Assembly: GCF_041956535.1 (NCBI RefSeq)
Contig: NW_027192201.1
Span: 826,266 to 890,265, forward strand
DNA: 64,000 nucleotides
Reading direction: 5' to 3'
Source of the DNA: Calcarisporiella thermophila CBS 279.70
Taxonomy: Eukaryota; Calcarisporiellomycota
Below, piece after piece: positions 49,886-60,300 of the stretch. Within the stretch, counting starts at the first letter, position 1; the number at the start of each line of letters is the position of its first letter. The notes beneath the pieces were generated by a model, which worked only from the letters and a program-made list of their open reading frames with translations, did not search any database and had not been told where the DNA came from. The position numbers and the translations under genes were made by a program.

Positions 49886-52372
49886 TTAGACACTTCTCTT
49901 GGGGAGTCTTTTTTCTGGGTAGCAAGTATCAGGGACCGGAGATTCAACTGGGTCCCGGCTACTCTCGATATACGTATTGATAAAACGCTGAGTTGACATA
50001 CCGTCCCCTATTGCTTCTTTGTAATAGTTTCTGAAATTGTAATCGTAGCCTGTGTCATCAACTATGCCGCTGTTCGAATCCAAAGTTGAGTCAATATTGG
50101 GAGAAAATTTGAATAGGGAGGGGACATCTGGTGTGAAGGTGGTGCTCGTAGAATAATCAGAATCTTCGGAGAAAGCGAAAGAGGATTGATTCACGGATGC
50201 ATACAAATCACTAATATTTAATATAATTATTATTGTGAGTGACAGCGTGTTCAGTTATAAAACAGAGCTATAACTACACACTTATCTAGAAACTGGGTTG
50301 GAGAAGGCATGAAACTCAAAAACGGAGTCTCAGAAGATGAAGCTTCCGAAGACTGAAATTCCGAAGATTGCACGAGCATTGCAAGCAAAGAGATTTGTTT
50401 TTGGCTTTTTAAATTTTCCACATTCGCTATCGAGTCAAGACTTATATGAGGGATTACCACAGGCATAATTGATTGTTGGCTACTCTCTTCCCTGGACTGT
50501 GTTATAGGCAACTCGCTGATCTCTGTGACACTCACTATATCTCTGAGAGTACCAACAAACTGCTCATCGCGATAGGCTAGTTGATTAGCTTCTAATAAGT
50601 CCAGCGTTCTTCTCAAATACCGGAGAGCATTCTTGCGCTGAACTCCTGTTCCAGATCCTGCGATTAGGATGTGAATGCGTGCACTCGTGTTCAGTCCAAA
50701 TGCGACCATTGAGTGAAGTTCCAGACTGTTGGGTATTCCAAGCACTAATTCTGATAAGTTGACAATAGTGTCCGCAGCAGTGATGCATTCGGTAGCGGAA
50801 CTTTCCTCAAGGAACACCAAGAGACTGGTCTCCATTTTTGGAAAATATGAGTGGATATTAAGGATATTGAGGCAGAGAAGTATCTCGGCAGCATTCAACG
50901 GAGCAAGGTCAGAGGGAATCGAATTCATCCAATCATGCAATTTAGAACGCAACTTCGGCATATAGTTTTGGATTGGAATTGGATCCTCCCCTGCAGCTTC
51001 ATTTTTGTCGAGGTAATACAATGAACAGAAACCAGCTTTGGGCGTAATATTGATCCATATATCCGATAAGATCCCCACCAAATAGGCGCAGTTATAGAAT
51101 CTACGAATTGCGGCAGCACTTTCCTGAAGATATGCATTGTATCCATTCCTTTTATCCAGAGCGAAGAGCACCGATTCACTTTCATTCTTGACGGGCAGTT
51201 TCACTTTGTTTATAGCCAGGTCGCGATCCATTCTTGAACGAACATGAAAATAGGTCCACGTTAGCCCAAGACGCATTACCCACCAGATGTTATTACGAAG
51301 CTCGCGCTCAATTGGGTCAAGCTTTATATCAAAGTGTTCACTGTCCTGTTCAGGTATTCGTAATTCAAATATCATCTTCCATGCCATCGCAAGTAATGGT
51401 ATTCCTTTATTACATCGACCAATGAATGTTAAATGTGCACCTAGGAGCAATATGCCTTGTAGTTTGGTGAGGTTAGCTTCGGGCGTCTCGTGCTCTAGCA
51501 ATGCGAGCGCGTATTCTGTAAACACAGATCCAGGTGTTCCAAGTCTCGTTTGGTTAAATAAGGGGATACCCATATTGTATAGAACCATTGCGAACACGAC
51601 CGAATATAATAGAGGATCATATCGATTTTCGCAATAATTCTGAATCATAATCGAACGATTGAGTACCGTTGGATAAGCATACACTCGAAACCACATATTG
51701 ATAAGTGCAATTGCTTGGGTATGCGAAATGGATTTGAACGGATCCCTATGTTTGAAAACATCTGAAGATTCCTGATCGATTCCTTTATCGCTTACATCGA
51801 GAAGTGGAAATTTTTTTTGAACCCTCTCATCTATGCTTAGAGAACTTATTGCTTCAATGATTATGGCTAACATGTCATTTGTTTTTATGTTGGCGCCAGG
51901 GAGAGACTTGAACATTACACCTTTCGCCCATCGCCACATTAAGAGTGGCTCACAAGAGGGGGCTTCCATAGATTTGATCTGAATGGTGGAGCAGGATTAA
52001 ATAAAGTCAAAATGGTATTAATTGTCGAAGACTTACCCCCAGACCATTAATTACACTATCTAATTTTCCCAAACTAACCTGGAAACATTGTAATAAAGAA
52101 GGGCGTCTCATTTTCAACACCATACTATTTCCAATGTCAAGTATTATCTGTTCATTCTGCTGGAGAAAACTATTACGTGGACGCCCTCTACGGGCTACTA
52201 TGTCTCCGAACAAGCACTTGATGCCAAGTTTCTTACATCTTAAACATCCTTGAGGGTTACCATCGCAATTCTGCTTCTTCTGGCGACATGCTTGGCATGA
52301 TTTTCGATTGTGGAAAGCGTTTTCGTTTGATGGGTCATGGAGAATGAAAATATGCTTTGTGACAGGTGGCAT
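49886..52372 (-). CDS. Zn2Cys6 fungal transcription factor
   Basis: Three exons: 52372-52037, 51978-50282 and 50210-49886, giving 785 residues. The zinc cluster has six cysteines at 26, 29, 36, 43, 46 and 53 in the exact C-x2-C-x6-C-x6-C-x2-C-x6-C spacing, with basic residues between. An AT-hook-like RRGRPRN follows at 61-67. The long middle exon fits the fungal-specific regulatory domain: VRSRMDRDLAINK-type helices, HSYFPKMETSLLVFLEESSA and similar helical blocks. The C-terminus is acidic and serine-rich, suitable for activation. These proteins bind CGG-type sites and often control neighbouring metabolic genes; the amidase and SDR gene on either side are possible targets. Confidence 0.9.
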
Positions 52373-53187
52373 GCTAGAAATACGCTACTGAGCGGTGTGA
52401 AATTTTTCGAAGTCTTTATATTAATCCAATATAATATAACCTAACCTAGAGGATACCATGATATTTCATTAATAATCAAATGGTAGGTATAAGCTCACTG
52501 TGGGATTTGTGAAGAACAAGGCAAACCAGATATTAATTCTGGGCGAATGGGGTTAATCACCGAGTATTCCGGGCAAGAACTCTGTTCAACTAAGGGAATG
52601 TGAGAGGAGAAATTCCCATATCCAGTAGTGGGTAGAGCCCTCAACATTAGCACGTTTTCACTCTTCTTTATAAAACTTAAGACTGAACGACGGCAAAACT
52701 GAAACCGATTATTCTATCAACGAAAAAGCACAATAATGATTTAATTAATCATGCCCTTACAACATCATGAGGTTGAAAAGCTTAGAGAAAGTTTTATTCA
52801 CAATTTCCCCGGTAAAACACTTTTATCAGAGGGTCAAAAAAGAGTAGGATGACAATTGGGTTTCTAAATATATATGTAGAAAGGCTGAATGCCGAGTTTT
52901 CTTTTCTAATGCGCTACTTATCGACTATTAGACACATCCTCACGTAATATCCTCCCATATTAAGAAATAATGCGTGGCATAGACGATTCTTCGCTATGCC
53001 GACCATTATGTGAGAAATATAGTGACTTAACTGCACCCCTAGAATTAAAAGGATTTAAATAACTTCCAGCTTAATCTTGAATATATACAAAGATAAATTT
53101 TGTTTATTATTTATTTAGAACAGTGCAATTATAGATTTACACGGCCTTTTGAAATCAGGCAACGGGTCTCAAGTTCAAGGAAGTAAA
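52373..53187. other. Spacer upstream of the Zn2Cys6 regulator
   Basis: Spacer of 815 bases between the regulator start and the SDR stop, both on the minus strand. It is AT-rich and should contain the regulator's promoter. A CCTAACCTA word occurs near 52439. No gene seen. Confidence 0.5.
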
Positions 53188-53937
53188 CTAGCGTGCCAAG
53201 AGACCTCCGTTGACAAACAAGGTTTGTGCGGTTACCCATTGCGATCGAGGTGAAGCGAGGAACTCAATCACAGGTACTATGTCTTCAATCATACCAAGTC
53301 GCTTTGCGACACTCATTTGTGTAAACATGGATACGGAGTCCGGTGTCTCTTGTCCATGGAAGAAGTCCGTGTCAATGGGACCCGGAGCAACTGTATTCAC
53401 TGTGACACCGCGCTCACCTATTTCCTTAGCTAGTGCTCGAGTGAAATCCTCGAGTGGAGCTTTGGAACCGGCATAGACGGAATAAAATGGCGTAGTAACT
53501 CCTAGAAGTGAAGTTCCCATGTTGATGATCCGGCCACCATCTTTAATATGGCGTGCGGCCTCTTGCATGACAAAGAAGGCAGCCTTGGCATTGACCCCAA
53601 AAGAACTGTCGAAATCTTCCTCAGTGATATCGATGAAAGGTTTTTTGATTACTTTTCCGGCATTGTTGATAACAATATCGACACGGCCGAATGTTTCGAG
53701 TATTTTAGCGAAAATGGCCCGAACTGTCTTGGGGTTTGAAAGTTCACCTTCCACGATCAAGGCGCGTCGGCCTTTGGCACGCACGAGCTGTGCGGTTTGC
53801 TCTGCCTCCCCCTTAGTGTTAGATGAACGGTGGTGGACGGCCACGTCCGCCCCAGCTTTCGCTAATGCATCCGCAAACGCTCTTCCCATATTTTTGGATG
53901 AGCCGGTGATGAATGCGACTTTACCTGAAAGATCCAT
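53188..53937 (-). CDS. Short-chain dehydrogenase/reductase (FabG-like)
   Basis: A single exon of 249 residues, the normal size for classical SDRs. The cofactor motif TGSSKNMG (11-18) replaces the common TGxxxGIG. NNAG is at 91-94, the catalytic serine is S143, and YAGSK at 155-159 gives the Tyr-Lys pair. An HHRSS stretch after strand 2 (35-39) carries an arginine and serines that would fit NADPH. It reduces or oxidises a carbonyl or alcohol with unknown substrate. Absence of introns and a bacterial-like length could mean horizontal transfer, but small SDRs are often intronless in fungi. A tandem-repeat array begins about 90 bases upstream of its start codon. Confidence 0.9.
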   Translation of the reverse strand: MDLSGKVAFITGSSKNMGRAFADALAKAGADVAVHHRSSNTKGEAEQTAQLVRAKGRRALIVEGELSNPKTVRAIFAKILETFGRVDIVINNAGKVIKKPFIDITEEDFDSSFGVNAKAAFFVMQEAARHIKDGGRIINMGTSLLGVTTPFYSVYAGSKAPLEDFTRALAKEIGERGVTVNTVAPGPIDTDFFHGQETPDSVSMFTQMSVAKRLGMIEDIVPVIEFLASPRSQWVTAQTLFVNGGLLAR

Positions 53938-54028
53938 ACTATTTCTATAGAATATTAGAATTATTTTTTGGAAAAAGGTTGAATGAATGAATAAATGATT
54001 CGAAATTCGTCGCCTTTTATCCTTTTCA

Positions 54029-54933
54029 CGGATGAGGTTGGGCTAAGTGAAGGGCTAAAATCCCTTGTGAATATATGCTTGAGAGATGTTTTGGAGGCGG
54101 GTCCAACCCTGGTCGATCATTTTGACCAGTAAGCAGACGCAATTCCATACTTGATTTTTGCCAAATTGAGGATTGAACAATTTGAAAATTTGATACAGAT
54201 CTAGTAGAAATTTATTATCACATCGCGGATGAGGTTGGGCTAAATGAAGGGCTAAAATNNNNNNNNNNNNNNNNNNNNNNNNNNNNNNNNNNNNNNNNNN
54301 NNNNNNNNNNNNNNNNNNNNNNNNNNNNNNNNNNNNNNNNNNNNNNNNNNNNNNNNNNNNNNNNNNNNNNNNNNNNNNNNNNNNNNNNNNNNNNNNNNNN
54401 NNNNNNNNNNNNNNNNNNNNNNNNNNNNNNNNNNNNNNNNNNNNNNNNNNNNNNNNNNNNNNNNNNNNNNNNNNNNNNNNNNNNNNNNNNNNNNNNNNNN
54501 NNNNNNNNNNNNNNNNNNNNNNNNNNNNNNNNNNNNNNNNNNNNNNNNNNNNNNNNNNNNNNNNNNNNNNNNNNNNNNNNNNNNNNNNNNNNNNNNNNNN
54601 NNNNNNNNNNNNNNNNNNNNNNNNNNNNNNNNNNNNNNNNNNNNNNNNNNNNNNNNNNNNNNNNNNNNNNNNNNNNNATACAGATCTAGTGAAATTTATT
54701 ATCACATCGCGGATGAGGTTGGGCTAAATGAAGGGCTAAAATCCCTTGTGAATATATGCTTGAGAGATTATGTTTTGGAGGCGGGTCCAACCCTGGTCGA
54801 CCATTTCGATCAGTAAGCAGACGCAATTCCATACTTGATTTTTGCCAAGTTGAGGATTGAACAATTTGAAAATTTGATACAGATCTAGTAAAATTTATTA
54901 TCACATCGCGGATGAGGTTGGGCTAATGAAGGG
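54029..54933. repeat. Tandem array of a ~197-base repeat, interrupted by an assembly gap
   Basis: A unit starting GATGAGGTTGGGCTAA begins at 54031, again at 54228 (197 bases later), at 54712 and, truncated, at 54911 (199 bases later). Copies differ by a few substitutions and a small insertion near 54770. Frames through the array simply repeat with the unit and are not called as genes. The array is broken by 419 N, so the true copy number is unknown. Confidence 0.93.
54259..54677. other. Assembly gap of 419 N
   Basis: Unknown bases inside the tandem array. The spacing of flanking copies is not a multiple of the repeat length, so the gap size is probably an estimate. Confidence 0.98.
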
Positions 54934-54941
54934 CGCCAGTG

Positions 54942-54970
54942 AGCTTGAGACTGTTGCTATGTCTCAAGCT
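54942..54970. repeat. Perfect 10-base inverted repeat at array edge
   Basis: AGCTTGAGAC at 54942-54951 and its exact complement GTCTCAAGCT at 54961-54970, with a 9-base loop. It begins within ten bases of the end of the tandem array. Confidence 0.8.
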
Positions 54971-55804
54971 TATTTGCGATATTACGATAGCTAATTCTCT
55001 TTGAGAATGTGTATGTAAATATTCTAGTCCACATGTATCGATATGCAAATAATTTGATTATATAAGAGGCAAATATGAAAAGGGGTATGCAAACCAAATG
55101 TTTTCAAATAAAATATATTCGAAAGAATATGAAATAATATCTTTAGTATCTATGTGGTAGAGTTTTAAACCTCGAATATCAGCATATTGTTAAAAATTCA
55201 ATATCAGTATATGGAAATTGCTCGCGCTAAAAACGAAATCTTCGGATCGGGATTAATGCCGGTGACTAAATTGTAAGGATTATGAAAAGTAGAAGCTTCG
55301 ATGCATTCTGTGAAATCTTCAAACTCCTAACAATGGATTAGACTTTCCCCAGCAGAGTTAAAATGTATGATCGCAAAACAATTTTAAAATTGCAACACCT
55401 TTTCTTTCAAATTTAGATTTCAGATAATAACAATAATATATACTTGCTTGAGTATGGCACTATGAATTATAAGTCTAGAATTGAAAATGGATACAATATA
55501 GTATATAAGCGTAGTGTATGAGAATTGAATATTTTTTGAAAGACTTGTAACTAATTTTCCCAGTCAACCAAATGGAAAGTTAAAAAATAAAATATTGCAT
55601 AGGGGGTGGTTAAGATACAAGCCACCGCAGTCTAATTTGTTTTGACATCACTTAGAATCAGTAAGCCCTATTCCTAATCAGTTATATAGTGTGACGATGC
55701 TTATTAAGCTTATCCATATAAAAGTTGGCCAATCTTTCCAATTACTTTATAAAGTTTTTTCGACTTCATCTCTACTATATTCCAATTTACCATTTTCAAA
55801 AAAT
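54971..55804. other. Spacer upstream of the peroxiredoxin gene
   Basis: AT-rich 834-base stretch without a convincing reading frame. It should contain the peroxiredoxin promoter. Confidence 0.5.
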
Positions 55805-56584
55805 ATGAGTATGTATCTCTGTCCTTTTTTTTATATATATATTGAGTCGTTGAGCTTTATGTTTTTATAGCTGTTCAAATCCAGAAACCTGCACCATTCT
55901 TCAAGGGGACAGCTGTTGTCGATGGAGAGTTCAAGACCATCTCAATTGACGACTTCAAGGGAAAATACCTCGTACTATTTTTCTATCCGCTCGACTTTAC
56001 CTTTGTATGTCCCACCGAGATTGTAGCTTTTTCAGATGCAATTGATGAGTTCAAGAAACGAGACGTTAATGTTGTTGCATGTTCTGTTGATTCGGAATTC
56101 TCCCATCTCGCATGGTACGTAGCTTTAGATTGTGCTAGGCTGTCCACTAAACCAGTGTTGCTCACTAACGCGTCTCCCTTCTTAGGATTAATACTCCACG
56201 CAAACAAGGTGGCCTTGGAGATATGAACATACCAATCCTATCGGATATCACGAAAAGGGTATCGCGCGATTATGGCGTACTTCTTGAAGATTCGGGTGTG
56301 GCACTTCGTGGTCTATTCATCATCGATCAAAATAGCATTGTCCGCCAAGTAACCATCAACGATTTGCCAGTGGGACGTAATGTTCAAGAAGTGTTGCGAT
56401 TAATAGACGCATTTAAATTTAGTATGTGAATTTTATCGATTTTACTTAATTTCAAAATCACTCACAACTTTACATTACAGCTGACGAGTATGGTGAAGTT
56501 TGTCCAGCCAACTGGAATGCTTGGAGCGCAACTATGAAGGCAGACACCAAAGACTCGAAAGAGTATTTTGCAAAACACGCCTAA
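55805..56584 (+). CDS. Typical 2-Cys peroxiredoxin
   Basis: Four exons: 55805-55808, 55871-56114, 56186-56421 and 56481-56584, giving 195 residues. It reduces hydrogen peroxide using thioredoxin. The peroxidatic cysteine is C48 in FTFVCPTE and the resolving cysteine is C169 in [12 protein letters not shown] at 91-94 and a C-terminal YF (190-191) are the two features of peroxiredoxins that are inactivated by excess peroxide and can act in signalling. Exon 1 holds only ATG plus one base; the join gives [10 protein letters not shown], which fits the family start. It is divergent from the SDR gene, with the tandem array between them. Confidence 0.93.
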
Positions 56585-56736
56585 TTTTTTTTTTTTAAAA
56601 AAAACTAGTATAGATCTTCAACACATTTTGAGCAATATCAATTTAGATTATTCATAGATTTTATATTAAATACAGTCCGGTAAATAAACCGTCCTGCTTG
56701 ATATCTCGGATAGTATGAATTACTTTTGCCCTTTCC

Positions 56737-58421
56737 ATGAGAAAGTTCAAGAACACACATTACTTGAGAAATTTTCTTACTCATCAACGCCTACTTTATT
56801 CCACGAAAGCTAATCGTTTGATAAGCATTACACAACACGTACGTCGTCCATGGCATGGTTGGAAACCGCTATCAGTTGTAGTTTCAACGCATAACACTCA
56901 AATCATTCATCCAACATCCAATGAACAAGGGCCTTTCTTCAAGCGTTGGCGTGTGAAGGAGGGAATATCTGCTGCCTTTTTACCTAAAAATTACCAGACA
57001 TCGGTTACACCTGAATATTGGGGATTTACACGATGGCAATTTATACAAAATGTTACTGGGGCTCTTACTGGGGGTAATATAAAATACCTTCGTTATAAAA
57101 AGTCAGCTAATGTTTACACGATATCACTAGTCCTTTCTACTCAATCTTTGCTGTATGCCATTGGACTTGGGGTTGGGTCAATACCTGTAAATTTCAAATA
57201 CCCGATTGCTTGTTTTAAAATTTGGTACTTAGTGAGAGATATAAACATAGCTTGCTGCTACATTGAACTGGGTTATACGCGACGGCCTCGGTCAACTTGG
57301 AGGCGTGATATATGCATCTTTCATTAGTGACCGATTCGATTCTGAGCCCAAGAGATACAGATTTCATGCAAGCATCGCAATGCAGCTAGCTAGTTTGTTA
57401 GAGATGCTTACACCTCTGTGGCCAGGTGCATTTTTACCTCTAGCTTCTATCTCGAATATAGGTAAATGCTTTCATATGGTAAAATAGAATTAATAACAGT
57501 ATAGATTAAATATTTAATTATATTTTAGCTAAAAACATGGCTTGGATTGCTAGTTCGGCAACGAGAGCTCAAATGCACAAGTCATTTATGCTGCGAGACA
57601 AGTTAGTTTATTTATTCTTCTTTGCATTTTTCGTGTCCTAATGAATTAAATAAAATAGTTTGGGAGATATTACAGGAAAGGCAGGATCACAGAGTACAGC
57701 TGCTGGTCTCATTGGTACAGGCTTTGGCATCCTGATTAGCGCTGCTATAACCACTACCTCATCACTTCCCATTTTCTGCCATAGCGCATTTACTTCTCAA
57801 CCACTAACTGGTCTTTTTACCGCATTCTTACCCTTCTCAGTCCTCACGCTTTACGCCAACTATAAATCCAGCCTATATGTGATTACCCCAACTCTGAATA
57901 TAACTCGTGCCGAGTTAGTATTTTGGCAAGTTTTAACGCATTTTTCACCTACAAAAAGAGTTTTGAATGCCAAAGAGATGGAGCAAATTATTCCGGAGCC
58001 GCGTGAGATTGCAATGACTGAACCTTTTATCAAATCTTTTCGCACACCCTTTCCTGTTCCAATTCGTGTTCAACCCCCTTTGGATATAACTCCTTCCGTA
58101 TCAGAACTAACAAGTATACTTCTTCAACAAACATTCTCTGAACCCGAACACTATTACATCCACTCTACGTCTCATGAAGTTCGGATATGGTATGATGATC
58201 ATGCATCCTCGTCTGATCTGGTTAAAGGGTTTTTCCACGCTTGTGTGATAAGAGTTTGGGGTTGCAGGAATAATTGTGAAGAGCAAATGAAAGAGCTTCA
58301 TAGATGGGTTAATAGTGTATATCCAATGATAGAGCATGGTCTCGTGGTAAGAAAATGGGATTTATATACACTCTTTCTGATAGAAAATGAACAAGGCAGA
58401 TTACTTGTAAAAGAACTCTAA
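56737..58421 (+). CDS. RUS (root UVB sensitive, DUF647) family membrane protein
   Basis: Five exons: 56737-57073, 57131-57171, 57251-57461, 57529-57601 and 57659-58421, giving 474 residues. The first 60 residues are basic and poor in acids and may be a mitochondrial presequence. The conserved domain runs from LPKNYQTSVTPEYWGFTRWQ through VLSTQSLLYAIGLG, NWVIRDGLGQLGGVIYASFI, RAQMHKSFMLRDNLGDITGK and AGSQSTAAGLIGTGFGILIS. Several segments are hydrophobic. Plant RUS proteins act in UV-B and vitamin B6-related responses and the animal member is RUSF1 (C16orf58); the biochemical role in fungi is not established. The gene is convergent with Rer1, only 155 bases away. Confidence 0.9.
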
Positions 58422-58576
58422 TTAATAAGTGGTATTTATAATCCCTACCTTATAATCCCCAGATTATTGTAAAACTATGGCTTTCGTTAAAAGAATAATT
58501 TTTTAATAAGTTCACAACTCTGTTGTGCATAATAACATAGGTAAAAAAAGAATAAAAAATACAAGAATATATTATT

Positions 58577-59274
58577 TCAATCTGACTCTCGTTCATTCTG
58601 TCTGAAATTCTTCTTCCCAACATTCCAAGGCACATAACGGTACTTGATCATATGTTGAATCTGCCGTCTCATTGTGACCACAAAAAGAAGGATAAAGTAC
58701 ATTAATAAGATAGGCCAAAGTACTGGCACATTAAATGCTTCAAAGCAAGAGCAAAATGTTGCAACAAGTATGGCTCTTGTTGACCAATACCTAAAAAAAA
58801 AAAAAGATAATCAAAAAATTAGAACATACATCTCATTCAAGTATGTATAAAATGGTTACCAAAACTTGAATTCAGGTAATCGCCTAATAAAGGGCCTAAA
58901 TTCTTCATCTGCCTTGGTAGGAAGTGTGGGTCCCTCTTCATCTTCCTCCTCTTGCTCCAGTGCTGGATCAATTTTCGGTTGAAGGAAGGCTATCAGCAAG
59001 TTCAAGAGATAAATACCAAGTGCGTAGGCAACTAGATACCATCCTTGAGCTAGAACAACACGTAGCATGAAGGCGAATAATAATGCACCAGTTGTTATCC
59101 ATCGGGATTTGGTGAAAGGGGTAAGTCGATCAAGAAGAGTTTGCCATCTCTAGAGATGCGGAAATTTAACGAAGAAAAAATGTAGATTCTGAGGAGGAGA
59201 AGCCTTACCACGCTCAGATTGTGAAACAAAGAGTCAGATGACGACGACGATGATGATGTTGACGGTGCTTCCAT
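58577..59274 (-). CDS. Rer1, Golgi-to-ER retrieval receptor
   Basis: Three exons: 59274-59209, 59149-58860 and 58790-58577, giving 189 residues, the usual Rer1 length. After a serine-rich start it shows the family order RWQTLLDRLTPFTKSRW, then VLAQGWYLVAYALGIYLLNL, FLQPKIDP, an acidic loop, DEEFRPFIRRLPEFKFWYWS and the last hydrophobic hairpin followed by MIKYRYVPWNVGKK. Rer1 sits in the early Golgi, recognises polar residues in membrane segments and returns proteins to the ER in COPI vesicles. It is divergent from Nup85 with about 1 kb between. Confidence 0.95.
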
Positions 59275-60300
59275 AATCTGTTTGTCTAATCAACCACAGA
59301 GCTAAAGCTGAAATTGCTTGTTTAAATGCCGACATTACATATTAGGGGAATATGGATCAATTCGAATCATTTATATTGACAATTGAAGCTCAATCTGGGA
59401 GGTATTTAACTGGATTGAGTGAATTGTAAAAACAAGTTTAGTACACAAATCGCATTAGAAGGCATCGAAATATTAGTAACTGATAAAATTTACAGACACT
59501 TCAACAGAATCAAGATACCCCTTCTTGATTTCTAAACTCTATCGAATTCAGGTAAATGTTAATACTCTTAAAAAATGAATAAAACCCCTTCAATGGAAGG
59601 GGTTTTATTCATTTTTCAATAATGTAGTTTAAGCAACACTTTTATCCCATATTTCTAGATATCTTCTCCGACTTGAGATTTCGACATTTACAAAACAGAA
59701 ATATACAATGGCAACACACTCAGAAACACTTGGGAAAGTGGAGCAAGTTTTTCTATTTGAAATATAGCAAAATAAAGACAACTACATTATTATGCGTGAA
59801 ATTACCAACTTGGCTACGACTAATGGATAAAATCTTTGAAAACATCCCAAGAAAAAATGCCACTCGAAGTTTATGTATATATCATAGATTGATATTGTTA
59901 TTGAATAAATGTTCTGAAAACCACTATCTAGCAATGAGGTAAAATAAAGTGTAAAGGCTAATATGACTGGATTATTGAGGAGATATTCGAGAAAGCAATT
60001 CAGTAATAGCCATTATTTTACAGTGAAGTTGTTTCATTAAGTGTATAAGCTAGTTGACTGTGGAGGAAGGAATATTGATTACGATATCATGGAGAGTAAG
60101 TAAACATTCAATTGAATCGGCATGGTAAGTAGAGAGAAAATATTATTCTAACGATACATTATCCAGTTCAAAGATTTATTGCCAGAATCACTCCCAATTA
60201 TCCAAAATTTAATCTTCATTAGGAATATAACTAACCTAACCTAATTGAATAAACATCAATTGACTCGAGTAAAACACGTATTCATATAAATCCCAAAAAA
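59275..60300. other. Divergent spacer between Rer1 and Nup85
   Basis: A 1026-base spacer with both promoters and the strong inverted repeat at 59571-59616. An 89-codon frame at 59673-59942 has no recognised features and was not called. CCTAACCTAA occurs near 60234. Confidence 0.5.
59571..59616. repeat. Perfect 21-base inverted repeat with 4-base loop
   Basis: Left arm 59571-59591, loop AATG (59592-59595), right arm 59596-59616. All 21 positions are complementary, including a CCCCTTC/GAAGGGG core next to the loop. Transcribed in either direction it would form a very stable hairpin; in DNA it is a cruciform candidate. Confidence 0.93.

Noticed and set aside
54055-54904. Minus-strand frames of 216 and 72 codons in the tandem array
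   Set aside because: They repeat with the array unit and the longer one is mostly unknown bases from the gap.
56714-56760. Upstream ATG before the RUS gene
   Set aside because: It is in another frame from the conserved domain; it could be a short upstream frame but does not extend the protein.
59673-59942. 89-codon plus-strand frame between Rer1 and Nup85
   Set aside because: Lysine- and asparagine-rich without motifs and not joined by splice sites to Nup85 exon 1.
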